A stretch of 64,000 nucleotides of DNA from Zychaea mexicana (Eukaryota > Mucoromycota > Mucoromycetes > Mucorales > Lichtheimiaceae): assembly GCF_025766255.1 (NCBI RefSeq), contig NW_026516753.1:62001-126000 (forward strand), written 5' to 3'. Below the pieces are notes generated by a model. The model saw nothing but the letters and a program-made list of their open reading frames with translations, was not told the DNA's origin and did not search any database. Positions 13,155 through 25,089 of this stretch are shown in pieces. The position numbers and the translations under genes were made by a program. How positions within the stretch are numbered: the stretch's first letter is position 1; every line of letters starts with the position of its first letter.

Positions 13155-15553
13155 ATGTTCAAAAAGCCACCTTCGACAGTCAAATCATTCAGCCCGTTAC
13201 GATCCTCCGATCGACGACGGTTCCAGAACGAAGCTTATGAAGCCTTTCCGCACTTGAAGGAAAGGTGCACACAAGAAGGTGCATCGCCACTTATGCCCGA
13301 TCCGTTGCAGTCTGCAAAGTTTCGGTCACACATTAACGAGAATGGTGTGCTTTACGTTGCCGATGGAAAACCATTATGGATGAAACTCGAGGGTCTCAAG
13401 CAACCTGTCGTGCCTACAGGTAAAATTGCAAACGCGATCGTTACTTTTTCATTTGCAGGAATACGCTAAACATTGGACTATCTAAAGTTTACACGCTTTG
13501 GCAACATCCTGATACTTTACCACTGTTGTATACCTGGGGCCCGGTTATTCATAGACTGACAGAGGGAGCAGGTAATTTGAATAAGAACTTGTGTAAACTC
13601 TGCGTTTCTCTTCAAGAAAATTGACGTTTTAGCTGTTTGTGTATCTTAGATTTGATGATTCCTGGATTGGTGCTTGGACCTGAAGGGAAGCTTCCCGATC
13701 TGGGAAAAGGTGATCTGGTGGCAATTACTATCAAAGGATATCCGTACGTTGTTGGTTTTTTTATATGCGTTAGCGTTAGTTGCAAATATCAGATCCACTA
13801 AAAAATGTATACAGCTATCCATTAGCTGTAGGAACAATGGCTTTACCAACAAGCGAGATACGCGTTCGTTCCGGCATGAAAGGAAAGGCTGTACATCTCA
13901 TTCATGTGTATCGCGACCACTTGTGGGCTATGGGTGATAAATCCGACCCGCCTGAAACAGTTGATATATCGGACGATGGTGATGATGAATACGTGGAAGA
14001 CGATGGCGGAGAAAGCAAGCCAAATGAACTACAAATCAAGGATGATGCAAAAACTGTGCCTGTAGATGAAACATCTGAGCCAAAAGAGCACGACGAGCAA
14101 GAGGAGGCGAAACCACAGTTGCCAGTGAAGGGTAAGGCCAAACAGTATATTTTCATCAAATGAATGAGTGGGTTTGTGATTAATCGCTCCCTCATTTTTT
14201 ATTATATCTACAGAGGTCGATAGTGTCCTGCATGCAGCCTTATTGCAAGCGCTCAAATTCAAGATTACGTCAGAAAATTCACAAAGTCATTTACCCATCT
14301 CGGCATCAACATTGTACTCGACGTACATTTTACCTTGTAGACCCCGCGGACGAGGATCTGATGCCGATATCAAAGGTTCGAGCTGGAAAAAGGTGCAAAA
14401 GTTTTTGAAGGCCATGGAAAAAACCAAGCTCTTGAAAGTGAAGGAGCAGCGGGGTGAGATGATGGTCACTTCAGTGAACTGGATGCATGAAAGGTACTAT
14501 AGTAAAATAACTGGCTGTAAGATGATCGCGACTTAATACTATCTCTATTAGCTTCCAGGGTCTCGATTCATACAAGACAGTGGGAACAAGTTCGGCAACA
14601 CAGCAACAACAGCAACAGCAGCAGAAAACCACTGCCAATACCACAAATAACAGCACCACTGCCAAATCACCAAACCACAGCACACCCTCTTCTGCGAGGG
14701 AGGGCCAAATTAACGTGGAAGATGTATTCAGGCCGCATGGAAGCCCTGTGCACGTCTTCTTTGAAGCGGCAAAACTAAGCAAGGAGGAATTATATACATC
14801 TATAGAGATTCGAAACGCCGTGATGCAATATGTCAAGGAAAACAATCTCTCAAACCCTCGAAATCAAAAGTAAGTTCCAGATATCTTTCTCTCCCTTGAA
14901 AGCTAGCAGTCCCTGTGTTTGTTTTAATAGCTTGAAATATGTTTAGGATGGTTCTGCTCGATGCTATCTTGAAGGATGCAATTCTTAAAAACAATGAAAA
15001 TAAGGAAGAACTTACGCGTGAAGTTATTGTCGATAGGTAAAAGTTGAATGCGGGAATAGGCACTAAAACCTACAGAGAGAATTCACAAAATGAAACGTGC
15101 GCCGTAGATTGCGCGAAAAGATGCAGCCATTTCATTATGTCACTTTGCCTGGCAAGGAACCTGTACTGCGTAAAGGCACCCCTACTCCCATCCAGGTCAC
15201 ACAAGAAATACGGCAGGGGCGCAAGACAATGACAAAACTGGTGGGCGTGGAGCGCTTTGATCTTGACGTTGTTGACTTGTGCAAAGAGCTGACAAAGCTG
15301 TGTGCTAGCAGTGCAACGCGTACGTAGTTGAGAGCATCCAGTTGTGCATTAATTGCTTATGGAACGATAACTAACGATCATTATTGTAGATAATCCACTG
15401 GCTGGTTCGAGCCCGAAAAATCCTGTACAGGAAATCATGGTACAAGGTCCCCAGATCAAGAATGTCTCTACCATTTTGTCCAACAAAGGTGTTCCAAAGC
15501 GATTGATCGTCATAGAAGATAAAACGGCAAAAAAGGGCAAGGGCAAAAAATAA
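13155..15553 (+). CDS. TMA64: eIF2D / Tma64 (ligatin-type translation factor)
   Basis: Cytosolic factor acting in non-canonical initiation and 40S recycling. Nine exons are readable: about 13155-13420, 13488-13571, 13651-13741, 13817-14129, 14216-14493, 14552-14870, 14951-15039, 15108-15317 and 15390-15553. The N-terminus (MFKKPPSTVKSFSPLRSSDR) and the spliced PTVYTLWQHPDTLP match the family. The PUA region follows (YRDHLWAMGD), then an acidic linker, the winged-helix/SWIB-like middle (SSWKKVQKFLKAMEK), and a C-terminal SUI1 domain (VQGPQIKNVSTIL) ending in a lysine-rich tail. A glutamine run of seven residues and an Asn/Thr/Ser-rich stretch (about 14597-14700) interrupt the linker. The stop lies 7 bp from the convergent TRS31 stop. 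Confidence 0.92.
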
Positions 15554-15560
15554 ATGTAGT

Positions 15561-16481
15561 CTACTTTAATAGCTCTTCGCGCTGCAACACTTCTTTGTCT
15601 AATTTGATTAATACTGTTGTTCGTTGCGGAAATCCATCGATTGGGACAGTGTGTGCCGTGACTCTGGAAGGCTGGAAAGAGTATGCAAAATGAGATGACC
15701 ATACTCGACTAGTTCCTGCTTAAACATACACAATATAGGAGTGTATGTGTACATAAACCACTTACAAATTGACATCCGTCCAACACTGCTTCGACGATAC
15801 CAGCAACAAATGCATTGCAGTTCAGTTGTGACAACTCTTTGGGAACAGAGATATATCGACTGAGAATGGGATCGTTATCGGAAATCATATCTAAACCCAG
15901 GTTGATTAGTATCCTTAAAACATTTAAAAATTTGAGCATCCAATACATACATTCGTCTTCGTTCTCGGTACTCTTCTCCAATGAATCAGCCTGTTTTCCA
16001 AATAATGCCTTCCATACAACGCTATGGATGAAATATAGTACTCCCAGTACTCGTGTTTCTCGCTTTGCGCTTTTCTCGCGCCAAACAAGCAGTTCGAGCA
16101 TTCGTGTGCCGACGCGGTATCCAAACTCGTTGAGCCTTTACCGATAAAAGATTCAGTTATCGAATTACTACTACACAGAACAGACTGCCACAGCTACCAA
16201 CTTACTTGCGTTCCAAATCTTGAATTCCGTTGACTCGTTTTTGTGTATACTGAAGCATCTCAGAAAACAAGAAAGTCTGTGCACTTAAACTGACCTTAAT
16301 GACTTGTCGTTAGCTGATTTTATTTTTGAAGCACACAGTGATGCAGTCTACTGAAATAGCATACCTCAGTGCCTCGGGTTTTGTTGAGGTTTCTTTCTAG
16401 AATGCTTTTCGCACGAGCCATACGTTGCTCGCTATACATTGTCGACGTAGTTGATGGACGTGGTGGGATATTTGTCGACAT
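15561..16481 (-). CDS. TRS31: TRAPP complex subunit TRAPPC5/Trs31
   Basis: Core subunit of the TRAPP tethering complex, which acts as exchange factor for Ypt1/Rab1 in ER-Golgi traffic. Five exons on the minus strand: 16481 to about 16365, about 16294-16205, about 16136-15949, about 15891-15773, and about 15680-15561. Diagnostic segments are [52 protein letters not shown] and the C-terminal [17 protein letters not shown]. The ATG at 16481 gives [20 protein letters not shown], in keeping with the short N-terminal extension of fungal homologues. Length, about 200 residues, is normal. It converges on eIF2D with almost no spacer, so the 3' UTRs must overlap. Confidence 0.9.
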
Positions 16482-18783
16482 TTGGGTTGTATTGTTAGAG
16501 CGGGACGGAAAAGAAAATCAGGTTCAAGCGCGAAAGCGGTGTGGGTTGTGAATTAAGAATTTCCATAAAGAGATGTGGGGAACCTGAATATACACGTACG
16601 TTACCATGGTGCGCATGTCACCATGACAACAGTTAAGCGGATAGCGACCTGATCCCGATAACAACTATGGACCGAAAGATTGCGAACAGAAATACCTCGG
16701 CTATTTCTGACTTACAAGTTTTGTAGCATAATGTTCATATTTCTTATCGAGGCGATAGTTTGAGCATCAGGGCATGATACATATGCATTAGGCAGTCTTT
16801 TTGTGTATTTCTCATATTTGAAGTCAACATATGTATTTTCAAAGGTAATGTGCTATATTCATGCAGTCCATGCTTTGTATAGCAAGATAAACTCATTGCG
16901 ACAAACAACAACAGCGCAACAACGGCACTTCTCATCTGGCTTGCTATATTTTATTGTTCAACAAACAAATCTATCGAAGCAATTTCACCTTGTTCTTTTT
17001 TCAGCCATGCTCATGATATCACTGAAAACCATATAAGGTGCAGCTTATAGTCGCTATAGTGCAGACAGTTTGCAAGCTGCAATAATTTATCTCGAATTCG
17101 TATAGGGGGCATTAATAATTTATAATGCGACCTTATTTGCATGAAATTAAAAGCTTTTCAACCTGCGTACAATTTTGTGAATATCTAGTGGGTATTTGGA
17201 GAGAAGTCTTAACAATTTGGTTGAGCTTAAGACCCACATGGACAAAAATTAAAAATTCCAACTTGCTGTACTTGGAAAAAACGTCCACATCAACTAGCTT
17301 TTATAACTTTAAAACTAATCACACAGAACGAACGCGTCAGAGAATTGATCTTTCAGCGATGACTTGGTGGACTTCATTATCGTCACTGTCGACGGTAGCG
17401 CAATTGCAATAGTCATACGCAAAATCCGAGATGTACCTTTTTTACGCATGATATTCCACGTCTATATAATCAAGTGTCACATTGAGAGGCAAAAGCTTAG
17501 GGTTGGTCCCTCAACAACCATGACATACAACTAAGCTTATATAAAGTCTTTTTGTCCCAGGGAAATATTAGCGTAGTATACCTCAAATTGCTACACACTC
17601 TTTCTTTTGAGCAGTGTTACTATTAAATTGAGCGCAGTGACTTCATATTGATTTAGCCTCTCAACTTTTGATGCGACACCATAACCCTTCGTCGGGTACC
17701 TTTATCCTCCTTACTGGGAGGATAACACTCTCATTAATTTTGGCTTGAATGCTACAGCGCACAAAATAGCACGATCATTTTCTATACTACAAACGCGTCA
17801 ATGTTTTCCCGTACTTGTGTGCAGCGGAAGCAATTGCAGAAAATTCATGCATCGGGAACTTGCCTTCCCACGAGTCCTGTACGAACTCTTTACTCCTTCC
17901 CGTTCATTCTTTATCCATTCATGACACATTAGCAATAGGTTATCAAAAGAAAGGGCAGGTCTTTAGCTTTAACATGATACTAATATCATGTACAGTTACG
18001 ACGATAATTGCGGCGGAATATTGCTTTGGAACTTGCCTAGTCTTAAAAAGACGATGCCAGGTTCCCCTACACCGTGTCTAAAACTTGTTTCTCCAACAAT
18101 CGAGTCTGAAACTCAGTTGCGACAATGCCCTCTTCTTCCTTCCTTTTCAAATAAACTGACTATGTTCGTCATTCAGCAAAGAAATATTCATGTAGAGCAG
18201 AGCCGTGGCTATAGAATGATGCCAATATTGATACAATCCTCGAATTATAAACGACGACACTATAGCTAATAATGTAGAATGGTCAATGAAAAACGATCGT
18301 TTCTCTGCCGCACTGTTGACTGAAACATGCATTGTGCTCTTTCTTAATGTTGACCTCATCGCATATGCGCTCGTTTGGCTATTGGACAACAGACGAATCA
18401 CGCAATTGCCAAAGAATCTAATCGATTGTTCCAATTATTCACAACGAATCTTATATAAAAAGGTACGCGTTCCCACCCATCCATAGTTCTATGGACTCTT
18501 ATCTTCCGCTTCTTTCTCCCTCTCCTTCTCCTCCTCGTCACCAACTGTACGTATAACTCTTGGGAAACGGGATCCATCGCATGGCCGTGCGTGTGGTAGT
18601 GTGCATGTCTGTCAAGAATTATCACGACGACTCACGATCAAATCTCTTGCTTTCTTTCATTTCTATAGCCGTCTCCTCCTCGGCCTCGCCCGGTTACTGC
18701 TTTAAAGGAGGAGAGAAGCAAGAGTGTACATGGTGTGTGTCAAAGATGATGATGACTGTGCTATTGATTACTCACGATCGAGC
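16482..18783. other. 2.3-kb gene-poor interval
   Basis: Only short open frames without recognisable homology. A 9-bp perfect inverted repeat with a 6-nt loop (TTATCCTCC/GGAGGATAA) lies near 17700-17724. A TATA-like TATATAAAAAGG at about 18451-18462, followed by a CT-rich stretch and an ATG at about 18491, looks like a core promoter with a short first exon pointing toward the left arm of the inverted repeat. No downstream gene could be joined to it with confidence. Confidence 0.4.
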
Positions 18784-19343
18784 CTTAACCAAAAATTCCC
18801 TTCTACAAAATAATTAGGAGGTCACCCGCGAACATTTCAAAAGAATCGATAACAAGATTTACAACGGCCGCTCCATTCATGAAGAAGTCAAGAGACTAGA
18901 CGTGATGAGAAAAAACAAGACCCAACTCATATCAGTATTTGAGACATTGGGTCATGATCCTCTCGCGGACTGGCAAAAGAAGGCTCCCGGAAGGGCTAAG
19001 GTATAGTAATATCATTAATTATATCAGTAAACAGTACCAGGAGAGGGGTGGTGAAACCAAACTTCTTTAACCAAAAATTCCCTTCTACAAAATAATTAGG
19101 AGGTCACCCGCGAACACCTAAGAAGAATAGACAACAAGATTTTCAACGGCCGCTCCGTCAACCATGAAGTCAAGAGACTCATCGCCTCAGCCTCCTCCAA
19201 CGCGAACCTGAGTCAAATGTTTGTCGGTAAAGTATAGATACACGTCTCCCATCTGTTTCTGATCTATTGACCTTATGATGACTAACATTGTTTACCGTCT
19301 GTATATGTTATATACATAAATAGGTTGGGAACCATACATATAA
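18784..19343 (+). pseudogene. Detached, tandem-duplicated copy of the ATR 3' end (PRD + FATC exons)
   Basis: Inverted relative to the real ATR tail at 26176-26652. Exon 18818-19000 fuses the front of a FATC exon (EVTREHFKRIDNKIYNGR) in frame, at an L codon near 18896, to the rear of the preceding PRD exon (TLGHDPLADWQKKAPGRAK). After a 99-bp intron (19001-19099), a complete FATC exon follows at 19100-19226 (EVTREHLRRIDNKIFNGR to NLSQMFV), then a 97-bp intron and the last exon 19324-19343 (GWEPYI, stop). All frames are open and all splice sites are intact. Copy spacing is 282 bp. No kinase domain precedes it, so it cannot encode ATR by itself. The FATC exons differ far more from the functional one than the introns do. 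Confidence 0.85.
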
Positions 19344-21951
19344 AATCCAATAAAGTATAATTGCAAATATAATATGTTCCTAGCATATACATGTATATGC
19401 ATAACTCCTCTATTATCAGAAAAGTGATTCCATAGCATATCTAACAAACAAACCACCTAAGTACAATTGCCTGGGCGCAAGTATTCTGTTCTTCGTTGTC
19501 ATTTCTTTCAGTATTGTATATACTTTAAGTACGTTAAGCTTTTTGTTACACTCTTATTATTCCCGTTCCAAAGACCTTGTTCATCTCGAACAATGACGCC
19601 CGAGCTATTTTTTTGCAAAAGTAAATATACTCGTCCGTAGAGCAAGTTAAACTATAAGGGCTCTCGAAAAGCGCTATGGCGTAGTTATCCGATAGGTTTT
19701 GTTAACGTCAGTAAGCCTGTATCGCCCAGTTCATGCATACCTGTGATCTGCACCAACATAAAGCTTCTATCCAACTTCTGGCACGGGCTTTGTAAACTGT
19801 TGGTTGTAACACGCCGATCACTTTTTACTACCCTATGTAGCAATGAATCAACAGATACCGGGACAGCCAAAGTTAAGTAGTGTTGATACAGAATTGCTAG
19901 CATACTTGGGTATGTGATGGTGCTCCATTCATGTGTATATGTACGTAATTGTTGTATTATATATGTATGTGGGTTACAGTAGTACAGTCAATAATGAGAA
20001 CGTTCGCTATATTGAAGCAAAGTGTGTATCTTTCGAAATTTTTAAATCCAAAATTATGCAACATATATACGTTATCAAAAGCTGCAGATCGAAAATACGA
20101 TATGGACAAAGATTGCGTTTGTCGATTTTTAAGGATGAAACACAATGGGATCGCAACATAGCTCACTTATTAGTGGGAAATCAACACAATGAAGACAATG
20201 TGATATACTGCTGCCTGTATGCCCAAAGCTGTACTACTGTATGTAAATTTATATAAATGTTCCCTTGACATCTGATTACCTATCAACATTATAGGCTACT
20301 CCCACTTCTTTCTTTACTTAACTTACTCAACTACAACTACAGTACCCTTAGCCTCCTCCTCATACGTACATATTCAGTGCGATTTTAAGCCGCCATTAAT
20401 CAACTTTCGTTGCTAACCACCTGCAACTTATGTATACGAGCTGGTCAATAGAAGATACCATTGTCAGTTCGGAGCTGAAATGGTATCGCGTCAGTGACCT
20501 GATCGATTATATATACACGGTACAAGAATAGTTATTTACCATTGACTACCAAGGCGAGAAGTTCAAGGCGCCTTTGTTGGAGCACTTGTCTCCTGCGACA
20601 GAACAGCGCAGATTCGAAAAAGGAGATACTCTGATATGCGAAAGCGTCGCACCTTGGTCCAGATGTCTTCCCCAATTGTTTTACACGGCAAGTCTAGTAG
20701 CAAAGACGGTCCAGGGGAAGTATCCTACATTCGGCGCTGCTGCTGTTGATGAAGACGGTAACCATCCTAAAATGGTCTTGCTTGAACATCTTGCACAAGC
20801 TCTCCAATATATCGAATCTTGGCAGGGCGTCTTTGACCGAACGGCTTTTGAGAAACGGTACAAACTTGACTGGATTGATGATGATGATGTGGCCTGTGAT
20901 GTTGACTATCACGACGAAAGCGACGCCAAGCCAAAATTTTCAAAGCTATCTAGGAGTGGTGACGCATCGAAGGACCAGAGACGAAAAAATGGTGGTCAGC
21001 ATATCGTGCCCATTGTAAAGCCCATTGAAGGAACGAAGCAAGAAGACAGAAAAGAAGAAAAACACAATGGTGAAACCAGAGCGGATTTCAACGATCCAGT
21101 CGAGTCGACAAGAATGGAAAAGGAAAATTCATCTGCAACGAACAACCTCACACCCGACCAAGATAATCCACCGGAAGATATGCAGCACTGTAGCAAAAGT
21201 ACAGAACTTTGCCCTGTATTGAAGTAAAATGTTCCAATAAGAATCCAAATTAGCGATTCCTCATAATCTTTCTTAACTGGCTTGTTATGATACAATAGTA
21301 CTCCTCTTTTTAGTTTCATTTCTGAGAAAAAAAGTCTTTGAGCGCTGACACTTCTTTTATCTGTTAAACAGTTTATAGCACATCATACACTTCTTTAGCT
21401 GATATTATTTCTGGTAACAATATAACGATTTACATGAGACGGCAAATTAAAAATTGTTCAGCTATTTATAAAAGACAGCAACGTCTGCAGTATTTTCTAC
21501 ATCCAAGAGATGTGACTATAAGCAAGAAATCTTTTTAAGAAGAGCACGCACACAAAATACAGATTCAGGACATGATATAGACAATAAGAGAATGGCATTG
21601 AATACGCATCAATCACTCTAGCAGGAATACTGCTCAATTAGATAGCATCGAACGTGTAGCATCCCAAAACAGTACAGCAGGTCAAAGCGACAGTACGATC
21701 TCGTCGAAAGAATCAATCATACACTCGGTTGCCTCTTTTTCAGGCACACGCAAGGAAACTCAGCTTTGCTCTTTTTTTTTTCTTTCTTCGACATAATATA
21801 AAAAGTATAGAATGGATAATTCGGCATCACCGATTCCACTGGACGTGGCAAAAGCTATAAATATGAAACTATAATTATACGCTGTAACAAAGCACCTTTG
21901 CTTGAATAAGTGAAAGGCGTAGGCACCAAAAAGCAAAGACTAATGGTTAAA
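18896..21951 (+). repeat. Left arm of a large inverted repeat (~3.05 kb)
   Basis: This segment is the reverse complement of 23577-26623. Outside the FATC/PRD exons I found only scattered single-base differences (for example in the 97-bp intron none, in the adjacent 99-bp intron one, and about four in the following ~550 bp), plus a 12-bp indel near 21246. It contains the ATR tail copy, noncoding DNA, and a 265-codon open frame with one internal stop. The inner edge abuts the degenerate array at 21952. Confidence 0.9.
20430..21227 (+). pseudogene. Unrecognised 265-codon frame, left-arm copy, one internal stop
   Basis: From the ATG at 20430 the frame reads MYTSWSIEDTIVSSELKWYR, meets a single TAG near 20529-20531, then continues open to 21227. 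The second part contains PLLEHLSPATEQRRF, LPQLFYTASLVAKTVQ, YIESWQGVFDRTAFEKRY and a low-complexity acidic/polar C-terminus. I do not recognise the family. The stop is shared with the right-arm copy, so it predates the duplication or the real structure includes an intron I cannot see (the obvious candidate would be only about 35 nt). This copy keeps the C-terminal frame that the right-arm copy has lost. Confidence 0.45.
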
Positions 21952-22229
21952 AATGCTGCTAGCCAAGCGACAGTAACATGGGCGAAACAATAATGCTGTA
22001 AGCCAAATGAGGTACCGTTGCCCAAGTGACGATGCCGTTGACGAAATAAATTGCTGCAAGCAAATTAGTAACGCCGTTAGTGAAAAAAGGGGGCCGTTGA
22101 CCAAGTGAAAATGCCGTTAGCGAAAAAAGGGGCCATTAGCGAAATAAAATGCTGTTGGCCAAATCAAAACGTCGTTGGCCACATGGAAAATCTCATTGGC
22201 GAAAAAGAAGCCCGCCGAACGAAATGGTA
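21952..22229 (-). repeat. Degenerate short tandem array in the palindrome loop
   Basis: Roughly 17-23-bp degenerate units of the form TTTTCACTTGGTCAACGGC and TTTTTCGCTAACGGCA (read on the minus strand), repeated about a dozen times. The array is inverted and nearly identical, for much of its length, to 37953-38290. The homology between the two copies begins abruptly at TACCATTTCG. It directly abuts the inner end of the left inverted-repeat arm. Confidence 0.85.
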
Positions 22230-22994
22230 GGTGAGTCCTCTAGCAATAGCTGGTCCCCGGCTTGCAAAAAGTTGGACTCGCCCAAAAAATAAATTAATTG
22301 GGAGAATTTAGCGAGTAAAAGCTGGACTTGCTCTAGATGCTATATTATTGTCATTTTCTTTTTTTTTGTAAAAATTGGGAAAAGAAACTGATCATTCAAC
22401 TATAGAACTTTCAGCTCCCCACTCCTACTTGGAAAAGTAGAAGCACGATGTCAACCCGGTGATAGCCCGGAAAGCACGCGCGCAGTTGGAACTCCACTGC
22501 CAACTGTCACCGCATCCAATTCGTTGAGAGATATTTTTTTCGTGGCAGTGTGCATATTGAAGCGACTTGTAGGTCAATTTTCAGATTTCGCTTGCATCGC
22601 TTTAACCCACTTCCTGTCATGACTATTCGTTGACCTCTACTCAATCCCTCAACATCTTTATCGTCAATCATCACCCAACTGATCCACCTTTATGAGTTTA
22701 AATGTAATCACTCGACTTGTTCCTTGTTCCTTTCTCATCATACGTATGTGATAGTGGTGGCTACATACTACTGTGTAGAAGAAAGAGATGTCTGTTGTAA
22801 TTACTGCACGGGTAGATGAGATCCTTGTCATATTGTACCATTTATATGGTTTCTAGCCACAACAGCATGTTGATTTTTTTTTTCGTTGATCTATCACTGT
22901 TTATATCAATTATGCATGGATTTTATTTGCTGTTAGCCCATTGTTGTTGACGTAAGTGAGTGTGTATCTCTTTCCGTAAAGAGACCAGGCAAGG
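22230..22994. other. Remainder of palindrome loop, no gene seen
   Basis: About 760 bp between the array and the DUF202 gene. No open frame with recognisable content. The stretch presumably holds the 3' UTR of the DUF202 gene, which reads toward it. Confidence 0.4.
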
Positions 22995-23506
22995 TTAGCT
23001 CTGCCATATACTCGCAAGCCCAAGTGCCACGAAAATGTACGACACAACCTGAACTTGGATCGATGCTGGATCGTCTGTCCAAGGTATTGAATTAGAGGGT
23101 GCGAATACTTTGGTTGGCAGGTCCAACAGCGTCATAAAGCCTTCACACCGTTTACATACATATGAGCATGGGTGTCTCTCTGTGTTGTGCGAACTGTCTA
23201 ACTAGAGTGTTGCTTCTCCACGACGAGTGTATAATCATGTGGGGGTTGTTGTGTGGAGAAGTAAATTGAATTGACTTTACCTATTGATACAAGTACCATG
23301 CCAGTACGCAACCAGGTCAGCAAGTTTCGTTCATTGGCATAGTGATCGCGAGGATCCGGGCCATCCACAACGGAATGCACCGTGGCAACATCAATAAAGT
23401 TGAACTTGTTGCAACATTGGTCGTTATTACAAAGGGTGAAACGTGAGGGAGCGTTTGTTTCCATGGAAGCAAGGTTTTTAAACGGAAAAAAAGAAGGCAG
23501 GATCAC
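22995..23506 (-). CDS. DUF202-domain small membrane protein
   Basis: Two exons: 23506-23281 and 23107-22995, separated by a 173-bp intron. Exon 1 carries the DUF202 signature DPRDHYANERNLLTWLRTG and runs into the first hydrophobic helix (MVLVSI). Exon 2 gives a second helix (VVSYIFVALGLASIW) and then a TAA. Family members usually have three helices, so the protein is either naturally short or truncated. Open sequence after the TAA reads YGKRYTLTYVN, which might be a lost tail. The start is either 23506 or the internal ATG at 23464. It sits inside the loop of the inverted repeat, with the right arm edge about 70 bp upstream of its start. DUF202 proteins are found in vacuolar VTC-type and other membrane proteins; no specific function is inferred. 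Confidence 0.7.
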
Positions 23507-24290
23507 TCTCTCCCCCTCCTCCTTTTCTCACACTGTCTGACAGCCAATCGTCGCACCAGAAAAAAAAGAGGCAGTGTTTAACCATTAGTCTTTGCTTTTT
23601 GGTGCCTACGCCTTTCACTTATTCAAGCAAAGGTGCTTTGTTACAGCGTATAATTATAGTTTCATATTTATAGCTTTTGCCACGTCCAGTGGAATCGGTG
23701 ATGCCGAATTATCCATTCTATACTTTTTATATTATGTCGAAGAAAGAAAAAAAAAAAGAGCAAAGCTGAGTTTCCTTGCGTGTGCCTGAAAAAGAGGCAA
23801 CCGAGTGTATGATTGATTCTTTCGACGAGATCGTACTGTCGCTTTGACCTGCTGTACTGTTTTGGGATGCTACACGTTCGATGCTATCTAATTGAGCAGT
23901 ATTCCTGCTAGAGTGATTGATGCGTATTCAATGCCATTCTCTTATTGTCTATATCATGTCCTGAATCTGTATTTTGTGTGCGTGCTCTTCTTAAAAAGAT
24001 TTCTTGCTTATAGTCACATCTCTTGGATGTAGAAAATACTGCAGACGTTGCTGTCTTTTATAAATAGCTGAACAATTTTTAATTTGCCGTCTCATGTAAA
24101 TCGTTATATTGTTACCAGAAATAATATCAGCTAAAGAAGTGTATGATGTGCTATAAACTGTTTAACAGATAAAAGAAGTGTCAGCGCTCAAAGACTTTTT
24201 TTTTCAGAAATGAAACTAAAAAGAGGAGTACTATTGTATCATAACAAGCCAGTTAAGAAAGGTTATGAGGAATCGCTAATTTGGAACATT

Positions 24291-25089
24291 TTACTTCAAT
24301 ACAGTGCAAAATTCTGTACTTTTGCTACAGTGCTGCATATCTTCCGGTGGATTATCTTGGTCGGGTGTGAGGTTGTTCGTTGCAGATGAATTTTCCTTTT
24401 CCCATTCTTGTCGACTCGACTGGATCGTTGAAATCCGCTCTGGTTTCACCATTGTGTTTTTCTTCTTTTCTGTCTTCTTGCTTCGTTCCTTCAATGGGCT
24501 TTACAATGGGCACGATATGCTGACCACCATTTTTTCGTCTCTGGTCCTTCAATGCGTCACCACTCCTAGATAGCTTTGAAAATTTTGGCTTGGCGTCGCT
24601 TTCGTCGTGATAGTCAACATCACAGGCCACATCATCATCATCAATCCAGTCAAGTTTGTACCGTTTCTCAAAAGCCGTTCGGTCAAAGACGCCCTGCCAA
24701 GATTCGATATATTGGAGAGCTTGTGCAAGATGTTCAAGCAAGACCATTTTAGGATGGTTACCGTCTTCATCAACAGCAGCAGCGCCGAATGTAGGATACT
24801 TCCCCTGGACCGTCTTTGCTACTAGACTTGCCGTGTAAAACAATTGGGGAAGACATCTGGACCAAGGTGCGACGCTTTCGCATATCAGAGTATCTCCTTT
24901 TTCGAATCTGCGCTGTTCTGTCGCAGGAGACAAGTGCTCCAACAAAGGCGCCTTGAACTTCTCGCCTTGGTAGTCAATGGTAAATAACTATTCTTGTACC
25001 GTGTATATATAATCGATCAGGTCACTGACGCGATACCATTTCAGCTCCGAACTGACAATGGTATCTTCTATTGACCAGCTCGTATACAT
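24291..25089 (-). pseudogene. Unrecognised 265-codon frame, right-arm copy, internal stop plus frameshift
   Basis: Right-arm twin of the frame at 20430-21227, starting at the ATG at 25089 and sharing the same internal TAG. An extra G near 24405 (left arm ATGGAAAAGG, right arm ATGGGAAAAGG) shifts the frame, giving a different short C-terminus. The original tail remains readable in another frame to 24291. Only a few other substitutions separate the copies (for example S/L and P/T changes). It lies downstream of, and on the same strand as, ATR. Function unknown. Confidence 0.45.

Noticed and set aside
19100..19226. RIP (repeat-induced point mutation) as cause of FATC exon divergence
   Set aside because: The 20 differences include about 8 transversions and are confined to the exon, whereas RIP gives C-to-T changes across the whole duplicated region.
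21952..22229. Repeat array considered as CRISPR-like
   Set aside because: Units are degenerate and contiguous with no unique spacers, and the context is a eukaryotic nuclear genome.
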